A DNA stretch of 32,026 nucleotides from Bacteroidota bacterium (GTDB lineage: Bacteria; Bacteroidota; Bacteroidia; Chitinophagales; Chitinophagaceae). Positions 24,794 through 32,026 of the stretch are shown here, in pieces (the first letter of the stretch is position 1; every line of letters begins with the position of its first letter). The position numbers and the translations under genes are program-made. The notes below the pieces were generated by a model that made no database searches, was not told the DNA's origin, and was given only the letters and a program-made list of their open reading frames with translations. The DNA lies in contig CANGQJ010000019.1 of assembly GCA_947456625.1 (NCBI GenBank), positions 1 through 32,026 of the forward strand, given 5' to 3'.

Positions 24794-25390
24794 CTAAAAA
24801 TTTATAAATAATAATAAAACAAGTATCCCACTAGACTCAAAATGCTTTTTAATAGCCAAAAGCGCTCTAGAAAGGTGTGTTTTAACTGTTAATGGAGAAA
24901 TATTGAGTTGTTTTCCAATTTGTTCGTAGGTAAATTTTTTGCCCCTTGATAAAAGAAAAACAGTTTTTTGTTGTTCTGGTAATTTTGATAAAGCCATTTT
25001 AAGGCTATTATGAAATTCACCTTGTATTAATTTATGATCTGAATTGTTTTCAGAAAGGTTTAATATTGGTGTTATAACATCGACTGCTTTCCAGTCATTT
25101 GCGATTTTTCTAAGTTTATTTAATATGTTATTTTTTGCAACTGTATACAACCAAGCTTCTAATGGTTTTGCAACATCAATATTTTTTCTTTCAAACCAAA
25201 GCTTTAAAAACACGTCCTGTACTACATCCTGTGCAATTACAGGTGATTTTAAAAACTTAATAGCAGTTTTATATATTCGATTTCTATGTTTATCAAATAT
25301 TAGTTGAAAAGCATATTCACTATCCTCTTTTAAAAGAATAATTAACTTACTTTCTTCATAATTGCCTTTGTCAAAATAATTAGCCTCCAT
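24794..25390 (-). CDS. ECF-type RNA polymerase sigma factor
   Basis: The 198-residue protein has sigma region 2 (about 25-95, with AQDVVQDVFLKLW and WLYTVAKNNILNKLRK) and region 4 (about 135-185, with LPEQQKTVFLLSRGKKFTYEQIGKQLNISPLTVKTHLSRAL read in two parts). A short hydrophobic tail (GILVLLLFINF) is common in Bacteroidota FecI-like sigma factors. It is the first gene of the unit fecR-susC-susD-acylase-ggt and is divergent from the gene at 25489. It probably drives the downstream genes when FecR signals transporter occupancy; its target promoter was not identified. Confidence 0.94.
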   Translation of the reverse strand: MEANYFDKGNYEESKLIILLKEDSEYAFQLIFDKHRNRIYKTAIKFLKSPVIAQDVVQDVFLKLWFERKNIDVAKPLEAWLYTVAKNNILNKLRKIANDWKAVDVITPILNLSENNSDHKLIQGEFHNSLKMALSKLPEQQKTVFLLSRGKKFTYEQIGKQLNISPLTVKTHLSRALLAIKKHFESSGILVLLLFINF

Positions 25391-25441
25391 TGATTAGATG
25401 AATGTATAAAATAATTGTAAATTAGACAACTAAGTATGTAA

Positions 25442-25449
25442 CAAAAGTA
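25442..25449 (-). promoter_or_regulatory. Possible -7 box of the sigma factor gene
   Basis: TACTTTTG on the minus strand matches TAnnTTTG and would give a leader of about 46 bases. No TTTG is found 19-20 bases upstream, so support is partial. The remaining 98-base divergent spacer shows no other clear signal for either gene. Confidence 0.35.
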
Positions 25450-25488
25450 ACATTTAATCAATTTCTGACGTATTTTCATAGTATCCCT

Positions 25489-27993
25489 ATGAGAATTGTA
25501 AGAATTTATTCTATTTTATACTTTTTATTATTTTTTGGGCCCTTGTATGCTCAAAATAATAATGTCATTAAGGGAGTGGTTCTAAATGGATTTACACATG
25601 AACCTATACCCTATGCCTCTATTCAATGGCAAAAAAATAAACAAGGAGTAATTTGTGATAGTATCGGTAAATTCTCAATTATTTTATCATCCAACCCTAA
25701 GGACTCTTTAATAGTCAAATACGTGGGTTTTGATGCAGTCAAATATGCCATACACGATATTCAAAAACTTAATTTCAAACTTACACTTGAAACATTGAGC
25801 AATAATGAGGGTATTACGGTAAAATCAAGGTTTAACAAAGGCATGAGGTGGTGGAAACAGGTAGTTGCAAAAAAAGCAAATAACAACCCTTATAACTACT
25901 TAACATACCAATGTGAAATTTATAATAAACTGGAATTAGACCTTAACAATGTGAATAGGAATAGTTTTAGTAATATCCCTTTCTTAAAACCATTTTCATT
26001 TATTTTAGACAATATAGATAGTGTCACAGACGAAAAACCATTTTTGCCATTTTTAATGACAGAAACCTTATCTGATTATTATTATTCAAAAAGTCCAAAT
26101 AAAACTAAGGAAATAATTAAAGCATCGCAAACACATGGTATTAAAAGTGATGCCGTGATGCAACTTGTTAATGGATTTAATCAAAATATAAATATTTATG
26201 AGAATTATGTTAAAATATTAGGTAAGGAGTTTATAAGTCCAATTAGTGATTTTGGAGATAAATTTTATAAATATAGAGGCGCCGACACACAGTATATCAA
26301 AGGTCAAAAAGTATTTCATTTATTGTTCTCACCTTTAAACGAAGGAGAAAATACTTTTATTGGGGATGCATGGATAGATGCAAATAGTTGGGCTATTCAC
26401 AAAATAAATTTAAACATATCTAAAACAGCAGATATTAATTTTATAAACCGACTAAATATAACACAGGAATTTGATAAAATTGATAGTGGTAAACTAATTA
26501 CTGCTAAGGATAAAATTACTGCCGATTTTTCACCACTCCCTAAAGACAAACTAACTTTAATTGTTAGAAGAAGTAATTCTTATCAAAAGTATAAATTTAA
26601 TTCTGATTCAGTTAACTTGGTATTAAATACAAATAAGAAATCAAATGAAGTTGTTTATGAAAATGATGCAAAAATTACAGATAAAAATTTTTGGAGTAAT
26701 GTAAGACATGAAACCTTAAATAAGAACGAACAAAATATTTTACAATTAATAGATACTTTAAAATCAATCCCATTATTTAAGGAGTATACGCGCAATGTGG
26801 AGTTTTTTGTGGATGGGCACCGAAAATTTGGTAAAATTGAAATTGGGCCTTGGTTTAAATGGATAAGTGGAAATGAATTAGAAAAAACCAGATTAAGATT
26901 TGATTTGGGAACGACAACGGCATTTAGTAACAATTTAAGATTATACGGATATTTGGCTTATGGCATAAAAGATGAGAAATTTAAAGAAAATCTAGGCTTA
27001 GTTTATAAGTACAAAAAAGTAAAAGGGCTTAGTACCGAAATATCCTATTTAAATGACTTAGACAATGGAAGAGTGAGGTTTAGTGAAGACGATATCACCA
27101 CAGATAATATCTTTTCTCAGTTATTTAGACGTCCCGGAATCCCTCAAAAGTTTTTAGGAATTGAAGAGTATAAATTAAATATAAATAAGGACTGGGAATC
27201 TGGCATTAGTAATAATATAATTTTTACTAGAACCAATTACGAGCCTTATACCCCGCTTCCAAATAAAAATTCATTTACCAATGGAACTATTATAAATGCA
27301 AATTTATTATACCGATTTAGATACGCACCAGGAGAGAAAAAAATTGAAACCAATAGAAGAAAAATTAGATTCAAAGGGAATAAACCTATTTATGAATTTA
27401 ATATAAGCCAGGCAGTGAATGATTTAATTGGAAGTAGTTATAATTACACGAAACTCAATGCATCGATAAGTCAAAGAGTAAGAATTCCTAGTTTTGGAAC
27501 AATATCCTATAATGTGTATGGAGGTAAAATTTATGGGGACAGTTTACCTTTTATGTTGTTAGAATTACACCCAGGAAATGAGGTTTTTGTATATAATAGA
27601 AACGGTTTTAATTTAATGAACCGTTTTGAATATTACAGTGATAGTTATGCTGGTTTTCAGATGGAGCATAATATTGAAAAGAAATTAATAAATCTAATCC
27701 CCTTTTTACGTAAAACAAAAATTAGACAATTTTGGAATGTTAAAGGAGTTTGGGGCAATATGAATAGTTCTAACAGAGTGTTTAACCGAACAGAACTAGG
27801 CCCATACCAATTAAGATCTTTAAGAGACCATACCTACTTGGAATACGGCACTGGCTTTGATAATATATTTAGATTCTTTAGAATAGATTTTGTATGGAGA
27901 CAAGCACCTCCATATCCAAGCAATTTTTCACCTTCAAGAATGCAACCTGTACAAAATTTTGGAATATTTGGTAGTTTAAGATTGCAGTTTTAA
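25489..27993 (+). CDS. DUF5686 outer-membrane protein with carboxypeptidase-regulatory-like domain
   Basis: The 834-residue protein has a signal peptide (about 1-22, ending LYAQ), an N-terminal carboxypeptidase-regulatory-like domain (about 25-105, IKGVVLNGFTHEPIPYASI and DSLIVKYVGFDAVK), then a long DUF5686-type region whose last part (about 450-834) is rich in alternating aromatic residues and ends FGSLRLQF, typical of a barrel. Such proteins are common in Bacteroidota outer membranes; their role is unknown. It is divergent from the sigma gene, outside the six-gene unit, and its stop codon directly abuts that of the convergent HTH gene. Confidence 0.88.
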   Translation: MRIVRIYSILYFLLFFGPLYAQNNNVIKGVVLNGFTHEPIPYASIQWQKNKQGVICDSIGKFSIILSSNPKDSLIVKYVGFDAVKYAIHDIQKLNFKLTLETLSNNEGITVKSRFNKGMRWWKQVVAKKANNNPYNYLTYQCEIYNKLELDLNNVNRNSFSNIPFLKPFSFILDNIDSVTDEKPFLPFLMTETLSDYYYSKSPNKTKEIIKASQTHGIKSDAVMQLVNGFNQNINIYENYVKILGKEFISPISDFGDKFYKYRGADTQYIKGQKVFHLLFSPLNEGENTFIGDAWIDANSWAIHKINLNISKTADINFINRLNITQEFDKIDSGKLITAKDKITADFSPLPKDKLTLIVRRSNSYQKYKFNSDSVNLVLNTNKKSNEVVYENDAKITDKNFWSNVRHETLNKNEQNILQLIDTLKSIPLFKEYTRNVEFFVDGHRKFGKIEIGPWFKWISGNELEKTRLRFDLGTTTAFSNNLRLYGYLAYGIKDEKFKENLGLVYKYKKVKGLSTEISYLNDLDNGRVRFSEDDITTDNIFSQLFRRPGIPQKFLGIEEYKLNINKDWESGISNNIIFTRTNYEPYTPLPNKNSFTNGTIINANLLYRFRYAPGEKKIETNRRKIRFKGNKPIYEFNISQAVNDLIGSSYNYTKLNASISQRVRIPSFGTISYNVYGGKIYGDSLPFMLLELHPGNEVFVYNRNGFNLMNRFEYYSDSYAGFQMEHNIEKKLINLIPFLRKTKIRQFWNVKGVWGNMNSSNRVFNRTELGPYQLRSLRDHTYLEYGTGFDNIFRFFRIDFVWRQAPPYPSNFSPSRMQPVQNFGIFGSLRLQF

Positions 27994-28224
27994 TTAAACT
28001 AATTTATTTTCTTGTGCAATTTTAAATAGTTCAATATTTGTATTTACTTTTAGTTTCCTAAAAATAACTTTCTTAATAGTAGAAACAGTATTAGGCTTGA
28101 TTTGTAAAGTATCCCCAATTTCCTTAGTTCGCATTCCCTTAACAATTAAGTCAAAAACCTCACGCTCTCTTGCGGCTAATACAATTGAAACATCTATTAT
28201 AAATTTTGATTTACTTTGTATCAT
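27994..28224 (-). CDS. Stand-alone LuxR-type HTH protein, 76 residues
   Basis: The whole protein is one LuxR/GerE DNA-binding domain: LAAREREVFDLIVKGMRTKEI, then LQIKPNTVSTIKKVIFRKL as recognition helix region (about 16-60). There is no receiver or sensor domain. The helix 3 segment PNTVSTIKK follows the usual pattern with an added Lys pair. It starts 6 bases after the PorE-like gene and is probably cotranscribed with the type IX secretion cassette. It could be a small autonomous regulator of that cassette or the remnant of a response regulator; the complete domain favours the former. Confidence 0.82.
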   Translation of the reverse strand: MIQSKSKFIIDVSIVLAAREREVFDLIVKGMRTKEIGDTLQIKPNTVSTIKKVIFRKLKVNTNIELFKIAQENKLV

Positions 28225-28230
28225 AATATG

Positions 28231-30345
28231 TTATTTATTATTTTTCTCTAAAATAAATACATAGCTATACCTATTTTCAAATTGTTCTTCTATACTTTTT
28301 TGAAGATCATCACAAGCTTTTAAAAGCTCTCTTTCTCCAACGTGCTTTATAACTACTTTATTTTTTGACAACTTTACCAAATTATTATACAAATGCTTTG
28401 CTCTTCGTTCCGACAATCCTTCATTGTATTGTTCAGTGCCATTGCAATCTGTAGCAGATACAATAACAATTTCACGTCCTTTCATTTTTCTTACTCTTGA
28501 AATAAGTTTATAATATTCGGCTTTGTCTTTTTCAACAATACTTATCATATTAAAAGGATGATGTAAAGCAATATAATCCTTAGTTAATTTCATTAAAGAA
28601 TCTATAGTTTTAGCAAAAAGCTGGCTACTAGCATTTTGCTGTTTTGCAATAAGCTCATCTTGTTGAATACGCTTAGCATAAATTTGAGCAGGCGTTAATG
28701 GAATATTAATCAAATTAATAAGCATTTCATAACCTTCATTATTTTTTACGAATGAATTTGATTTTATAGGAACAATAATTTGATCGCCATCCCCATTATT
28801 TGTTACTATATTAAAATCCTTATTAGGACGGCCTTTAAAACAATAATTTCCATTTTTATCAACCACTGTGCTATCAATAATTTGCGTTTTACCAAACTCA
28901 TTTCGTTGTGTTAAATACAAATTTTTACCTGGAGCTAAAATACTATCAACCATGACCGTACCACACATATTTATATAAATAGGTACATAGTCAAATGCAA
29001 AAATATCATCACTCCCATTACGGTTAGAACTAAAAAAACCCTTTCCATTATTGATATAAAAATTTAAATCATCTTTGTCACTGTTTATAGGATACCCTAA
29101 GTTTTTAATAGTCAAATCACCTCTAGCATCCTTAGCTAATTTAAATATATCTAAACCTCCAAGACCTGGATGACCATTACTGCTAAAATATAATACCCCT
29201 TCATAAAAAGTTGGAAACAACTCATTTCCAGAAGTATTGATATCTTGACCCGCATTGGAGGTAGGTTTCCAAGATCCATCCTCGTTTTTATCTATATAAT
29301 AAATATCGGTACCTCCATAACCATTTGGCTCATCGGAAACATAATAAAGCCTATTACCGTCGGATGTAACAGATGGATGAAAATAGTTATAGTTATTTTT
29401 ATTAAAAAACAGTTTTTTATTTTTATGCCATTTGCCTTCATAAAAATTTGCTTCCCAAATTTCTAATAAATATCCTTTATTTGTTTTACGACCATTACGC
29501 GTAAAATAAGCGGTTTTGCCATTTTTTGTAAATGTAATGGAGCCAATATTTAATTGACCTCCTATTTGGTTTGAAAATAATTTAATCCCAGTATCTTGCT
29601 TATATTCAATAGCATGAAAATCTAAGGATTTATCTAATATTCGGGTATCATTGCTAGTACCTATATAAAATTGCTTATTTGTTAAATGTTTATCCCTCCA
29701 TAAAGCAATTGAACTGGTATCAATTCTTATATCATTAATATTTTTGATATAAAATAATTTACTATACCCCGATCCGTCCCATGCAAATTCTGGTGATACC
29801 TGCTTTAAAACTCTTTTTTTATATTTTGTATTTACCCTATTTGACTCAAAAACAAGACCATCTTTGTATGGCACTACATTATAATCATTATAAGGTGTAT
29901 TAAGTTTAGTTTGAAATATATGAAAATCCAAAGAGTCTGCATAAAACTTTTCAATATTGCTAAACCCATAAAACCTTCTATCCTTATATAATGTTTTATT
30001 TATAGCTATTAACTTTTCATACTCTTGTTTTGCTATACTATAATTTCCTGTTATTGCATGTAGTTCAGGTAAAATGCTATCCAATTTTGCGCCTAAATTA
30101 CTTGCTTTATTAAAATAAATTAAAGCACTATCGTATTGATTTACCAATTTATAGGCTTCCCCTAGTTGTTTAAAAACTAGTGTATCCCCGCCCTCTTTTT
30201 TTATATAATTTTTATACAAACCAATGGCATAAGCATATTTATATAATTTCATTTGCTTATTTGCCATTTTTAAAACATTTTTATTTGACTGTGCACTTAC
30301 AGAAAAAATTAAAAATTGTAGCAGTATGGATAGTATTATTTTCAT
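28231..30345 (-). CDS. PorE-like OmpA family protein of type IX secretion
   Basis: The 704-residue protein has a signal peptide (about 1-19, ending VSAQ), TPR-like helices (about 22-115, two units with YDSALIYFNKASNLGAKL), a beta-propeller of PD40/WD40-like blades (about 170-450, e.g. LYYVSDEPNGYGGTDIYYI, LYFSSNGHPGLGGLDIFK, FFSSNRNGSDDIFAFDY), a carboxypeptidase-regulatory-like domain (about 455-525) and a C-terminal OmpA-like domain (about 605-704, NEGLSERRAKHLYN) that binds peptidoglycan. This TPR-propeller-CRD-OmpA order is that of PorE, a T9SS cell-envelope anchor. It lies 31 bases after porP/sprF and likely forms a complex with it. Confidence 0.88.
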   Translation of the reverse strand: MKIILSILLQFLIFSVSAQSNKNVLKMANKQMKLYKYAYAIGLYKNYIKKEGGDTLVFKQLGEAYKLVNQYDSALIYFNKASNLGAKLDSILPELHAITGNYSIAKQEYEKLIAINKTLYKDRRFYGFSNIEKFYADSLDFHIFQTKLNTPYNDYNVVPYKDGLVFESNRVNTKYKKRVLKQVSPEFAWDGSGYSKLFYIKNINDIRIDTSSIALWRDKHLTNKQFYIGTSNDTRILDKSLDFHAIEYKQDTGIKLFSNQIGGQLNIGSITFTKNGKTAYFTRNGRKTNKGYLLEIWEANFYEGKWHKNKKLFFNKNNYNYFHPSVTSDGNRLYYVSDEPNGYGGTDIYYIDKNEDGSWKPTSNAGQDINTSGNELFPTFYEGVLYFSSNGHPGLGGLDIFKLAKDARGDLTIKNLGYPINSDKDDLNFYINNGKGFFSSNRNGSDDIFAFDYVPIYINMCGTVMVDSILAPGKNLYLTQRNEFGKTQIIDSTVVDKNGNYCFKGRPNKDFNIVTNNGDGDQIIVPIKSNSFVKNNEGYEMLINLINIPLTPAQIYAKRIQQDELIAKQQNASSQLFAKTIDSLMKLTKDYIALHHPFNMISIVEKDKAEYYKLISRVRKMKGREIVIVSATDCNGTEQYNEGLSERRAKHLYNNLVKLSKNKVVIKHVGERELLKACDDLQKSIEEQFENRYSYVFILEKNNK

Positions 30346-30376
30346 TTATAATAGTTGCAATTATGTATTAATAGGA

Positions 30377-31309
30377 CTAAAAATATCTTGTGGATTTAAC
30401 TTTTGATTTTGCTTTTGAAAATTCATACCTAAGCATTAATTCATGAGATCCATTGTTATAATATTTTAATTCGGAAATGGTCATATCATATGCATAACCA
30501 AATCTTAGGTTATCATTTGCTTGTAGCTCAACCATGCCCACCATGGCATCCCCAGTTCGGTATGAAAATCCTAAACCTAATAAATCTTTCAACCATACAT
30601 TTGTGTTTAAATCTGCCTGTACTAGTGCGCCACTAACTGCTTTAATCATGGTTGAAGGCTTTATTTTAATATCATCATTAACATCAAAAACATAACCTGA
30701 TGTTATAAATAAATGCATACTATTTACTTTTTGAATACCCGAGTTCATTACATCAAAAGCACTTAGTCTTGACTTTAAAACATTAGGAAGGGAAACTCCC
30801 GCATAAAACTTTTGGGTATTATAATATAATCCCAATCCAACATTAGGAAGCCATTTATTAAAATTGGAATAAAATGCAGGATCACTTGGCGTGTACCTAC
30901 CTTGCACGTTCATTAAATCAATTCTATAATTCATCAAACCAACACTTAAACCTGCAGATAAAACCCCATTGTCTGAAACTTGAATATGGGTGGATAACAT
31001 GGAATTTATACCGCTTGCATTTTCTACACCCAAACGGTCATCATATACCTGAACTCCCCAGCCTAATTTATTATCGTTAAAAGCTTTATCAACACTTACC
31101 GTAGTAGTTTGAGGAGCTCCGGTTAATCCAACCCATTGTCTGCGTTGGAAAAAGTTTACACTTGTTGCCTCTCTGCTTCCCGCATAAGCTGGATTCACAC
31201 CCAACATATTATACATATACTGAGAATACATGGGCTCGGTTTGTGCTATAAGTGCATTGCTTAAAAAAACTGCACCAAACATTAAAACTGTTATATATAA
31301 ATTTTTCAT
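30377..31309 (-). CDS. PorP/SprF family type IX secretion membrane protein
   Basis: About 310 residues from the ATG at 31309 (another ATG two codons upstream at 31315 is possible). It has a signal peptide ending LIAQ, then TEPMYSQYMYNMLGVNPAYAGS and FFQRRQWVGLTGAPQT, the hallmark N-terminal motifs of PorP/SprF, and a small outer-membrane barrel through to LMLRYEFS. SprF-like proteins are needed for export and attachment of a partner protein with a type-B sorting domain, usually encoded directly upstream. That is the case here: the adhesin stop codon is within 10 bases. Confidence 0.95.
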   Translation of the reverse strand: MKNLYITVLMFGAVFLSNALIAQTEPMYSQYMYNMLGVNPAYAGSREATSVNFFQRRQWVGLTGAPQTTTVSVDKAFNDNKLGWGVQVYDDRLGVENASGINSMLSTHIQVSDNGVLSAGLSVGLMNYRIDLMNVQGRYTPSDPAFYSNFNKWLPNVGLGLYYNTQKFYAGVSLPNVLKSRLSAFDVMNSGIQKVNSMHLFITSGYVFDVNDDIKIKPSTMIKAVSGALVQADLNTNVWLKDLLGLGFSYRTGDAMVGMVELQANDNLRFGYAYDMTISELKYYNNGSHELMLRYEFSKAKSKVKSTRYF

Positions 31310-31317
31310 GTGCATTT

Positions 31318-32026
31318 TTATCTTACAAGGGTTAAGGATGATGCAAATTTCCTAATGACCCCGGTGATGTCTGTGGCTTCCACTATATAATAGTAAGTAC
31401 CTTCAGGAACATCTTCTCCAATAAAGTTGCTAATGCCTTTTCCTCTCCAATCATTTTGGTAATTAGAATTACTGTATACTTCATTACCCCATCGGTTAAA
31501 GATCTTCACTGCAATAGTGGTTCCATAAGGACGCTTAATAATCCAAGCATCATCTATGCCATCATTGTTTGGAGAGAAACCTCCTGGGATCATTACCTCT
31601 ACTTTAGGAATTACAAATGGTGTTGCTTTTCGGGTGGTATCTCCAGTACTTGAAACCATTGTAGGATCGGTTGAACTTAAATTTACCATTCCAAAACTAG
31701 TAGGTGCTGTAATAACTGCGGTGTTTACAAAATTACCCGACTGATTCGACTGAACATTGATGGTTAAAATAATTGAGTCTTCTTTTTTCGCATCCAAAGC
31801 TGATTGAATAATTAACAAATCCGTATTGCTAATACCATCGTAACTGTTATTCTTAATTAATTTACCAGATACAATTATAGAAACGACAGACACGCCCCTT
31901 GTATCCTTAAATACTTTTGTTAAATCATCTTTCACTAAAACACTATCAATATATTCAGGTGTTAAGTTTTTGACTTTTATAACAAAATCAATATTAAATC
32001 TAACATCTAAATTCATTTTCGCTGAA
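31318..32026 (-). CDS. Surface protein with type-B (gliding motility-associated) C-terminal domain, 3' end only
   Basis: The reading frame is open to the window edge; the ATG at 32016 is internal, since the frame continues upstream with no stop. The visible C-terminal 236 residues contain a DUF11-like Ig-fold repeat (VKNLTPEYIDSVLVKDDL ... NTAVITAP ... STDPT) and the final type-B CTD (about the last 90 residues: PGGFSPNNDGIDDAW, VKIFNRWGNEVYSN, VPEGTYYYIVEA). This CTD sends very large adhesins such as SprB through the type IX system. It is followed by its PorP/SprF partner. Full length and repeats cannot be judged from this window. Confidence 0.9.
   Translation of the reverse strand, partial: SAKMNLDVRFNIDFVIKVKNLTPEYIDSVLVKDDLTKVFKDTRGVSVVSIIVSGKLIKNNSYDGISNTDLLIIQSALDAKKEDSIILTINVQSNQSGNFVNTAVITAPTSFGMVNLSSTDPTMVSSTGDTTRKATPFVIPKVEVMIPGGFSPNNDGIDDAWIIKRPYGTTIAVKIFNRWGNEVYSNSNYQNDWRGKGISNFIGEDVPEGTYYYIVEATDITGVIRKFASSLTLVR

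Overview
The window is about 32 kb of an AT-rich chromosome from a Bacteroidota bacterium, most likely family Chitinophagaceae (the family is inference). The evidence is an ECF sigma / FecR (DUF4974) / SusC / SusD cassette, a type IX secretion cassette with PorP/SprF and a type-B sorting domain, DUF5686 and S9D-type proteins, and two perfect Bacteroidota promoters (TTTG, 19 bases, TAnnTTTG). No plasmid, phage or insertion sequence is visible.

Layout. (1) Positions 1-3117, minus strand: the translation cluster thrS-infC-rpmI-rplT. A terminator follows infC, and rpmI-rplT have their own promoter, a foldable leader and a foldable intergenic spacer, which suggests separate ribosomal-protein feedback control. 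(2) 3210-4914: two convergent exported proteins of unknown function. (3) 4989-6956: an ABC-F ribosome-associated ATPase, then a two-way terminator. (4) 7023-9437, minus: an exported S9D-type glutamyl peptidase. (5) 9665-14113, plus: pfkA and pyk (one transcript, closed by a strong terminator), then a long NagB fused to a PIG-L deacetylase domain. NagB makes fructose-6-phosphate, the PfkA substrate, so the region is a small glycolysis/amino-sugar island. (6) 14151-14317: a tRNA-Arg(ACG) with perfect promoter and terminator, followed at 14312-14580 by a hairpin chain and a 33-bp palindromic tandem repeat that is not coding. (7) 14591-25390, minus: a six-gene unit reading sigma factor, FecR anti-sigma, SusC (with STN domain), SusD, penicillin-acylase-type Ntn hydrolase, gamma-glutamyltransferase. 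This looks like a substrate-sensing outer-membrane uptake locus for amide-bonded (not glycan) compounds. (8) 25489-27993, plus: a DUF5686 outer-membrane protein. (9) 27994-32026, minus: a type IX secretion cassette reading large type-B-sorted surface protein (cut by the window edge), PorP/SprF, PorE-like OmpA protein, and a 76-residue stand-alone LuxR-type HTH protein.

Most interesting items: the SusCD-acylase-GGT locus as a possible amide scavenging system, the palindromic repeat next to the tRNA, the tRNA itself (A19-U56 in place of G19-C56), and the putative leader RNA elements of rpmI-rplT. Everything is read by eye; no database search or folding program was run.
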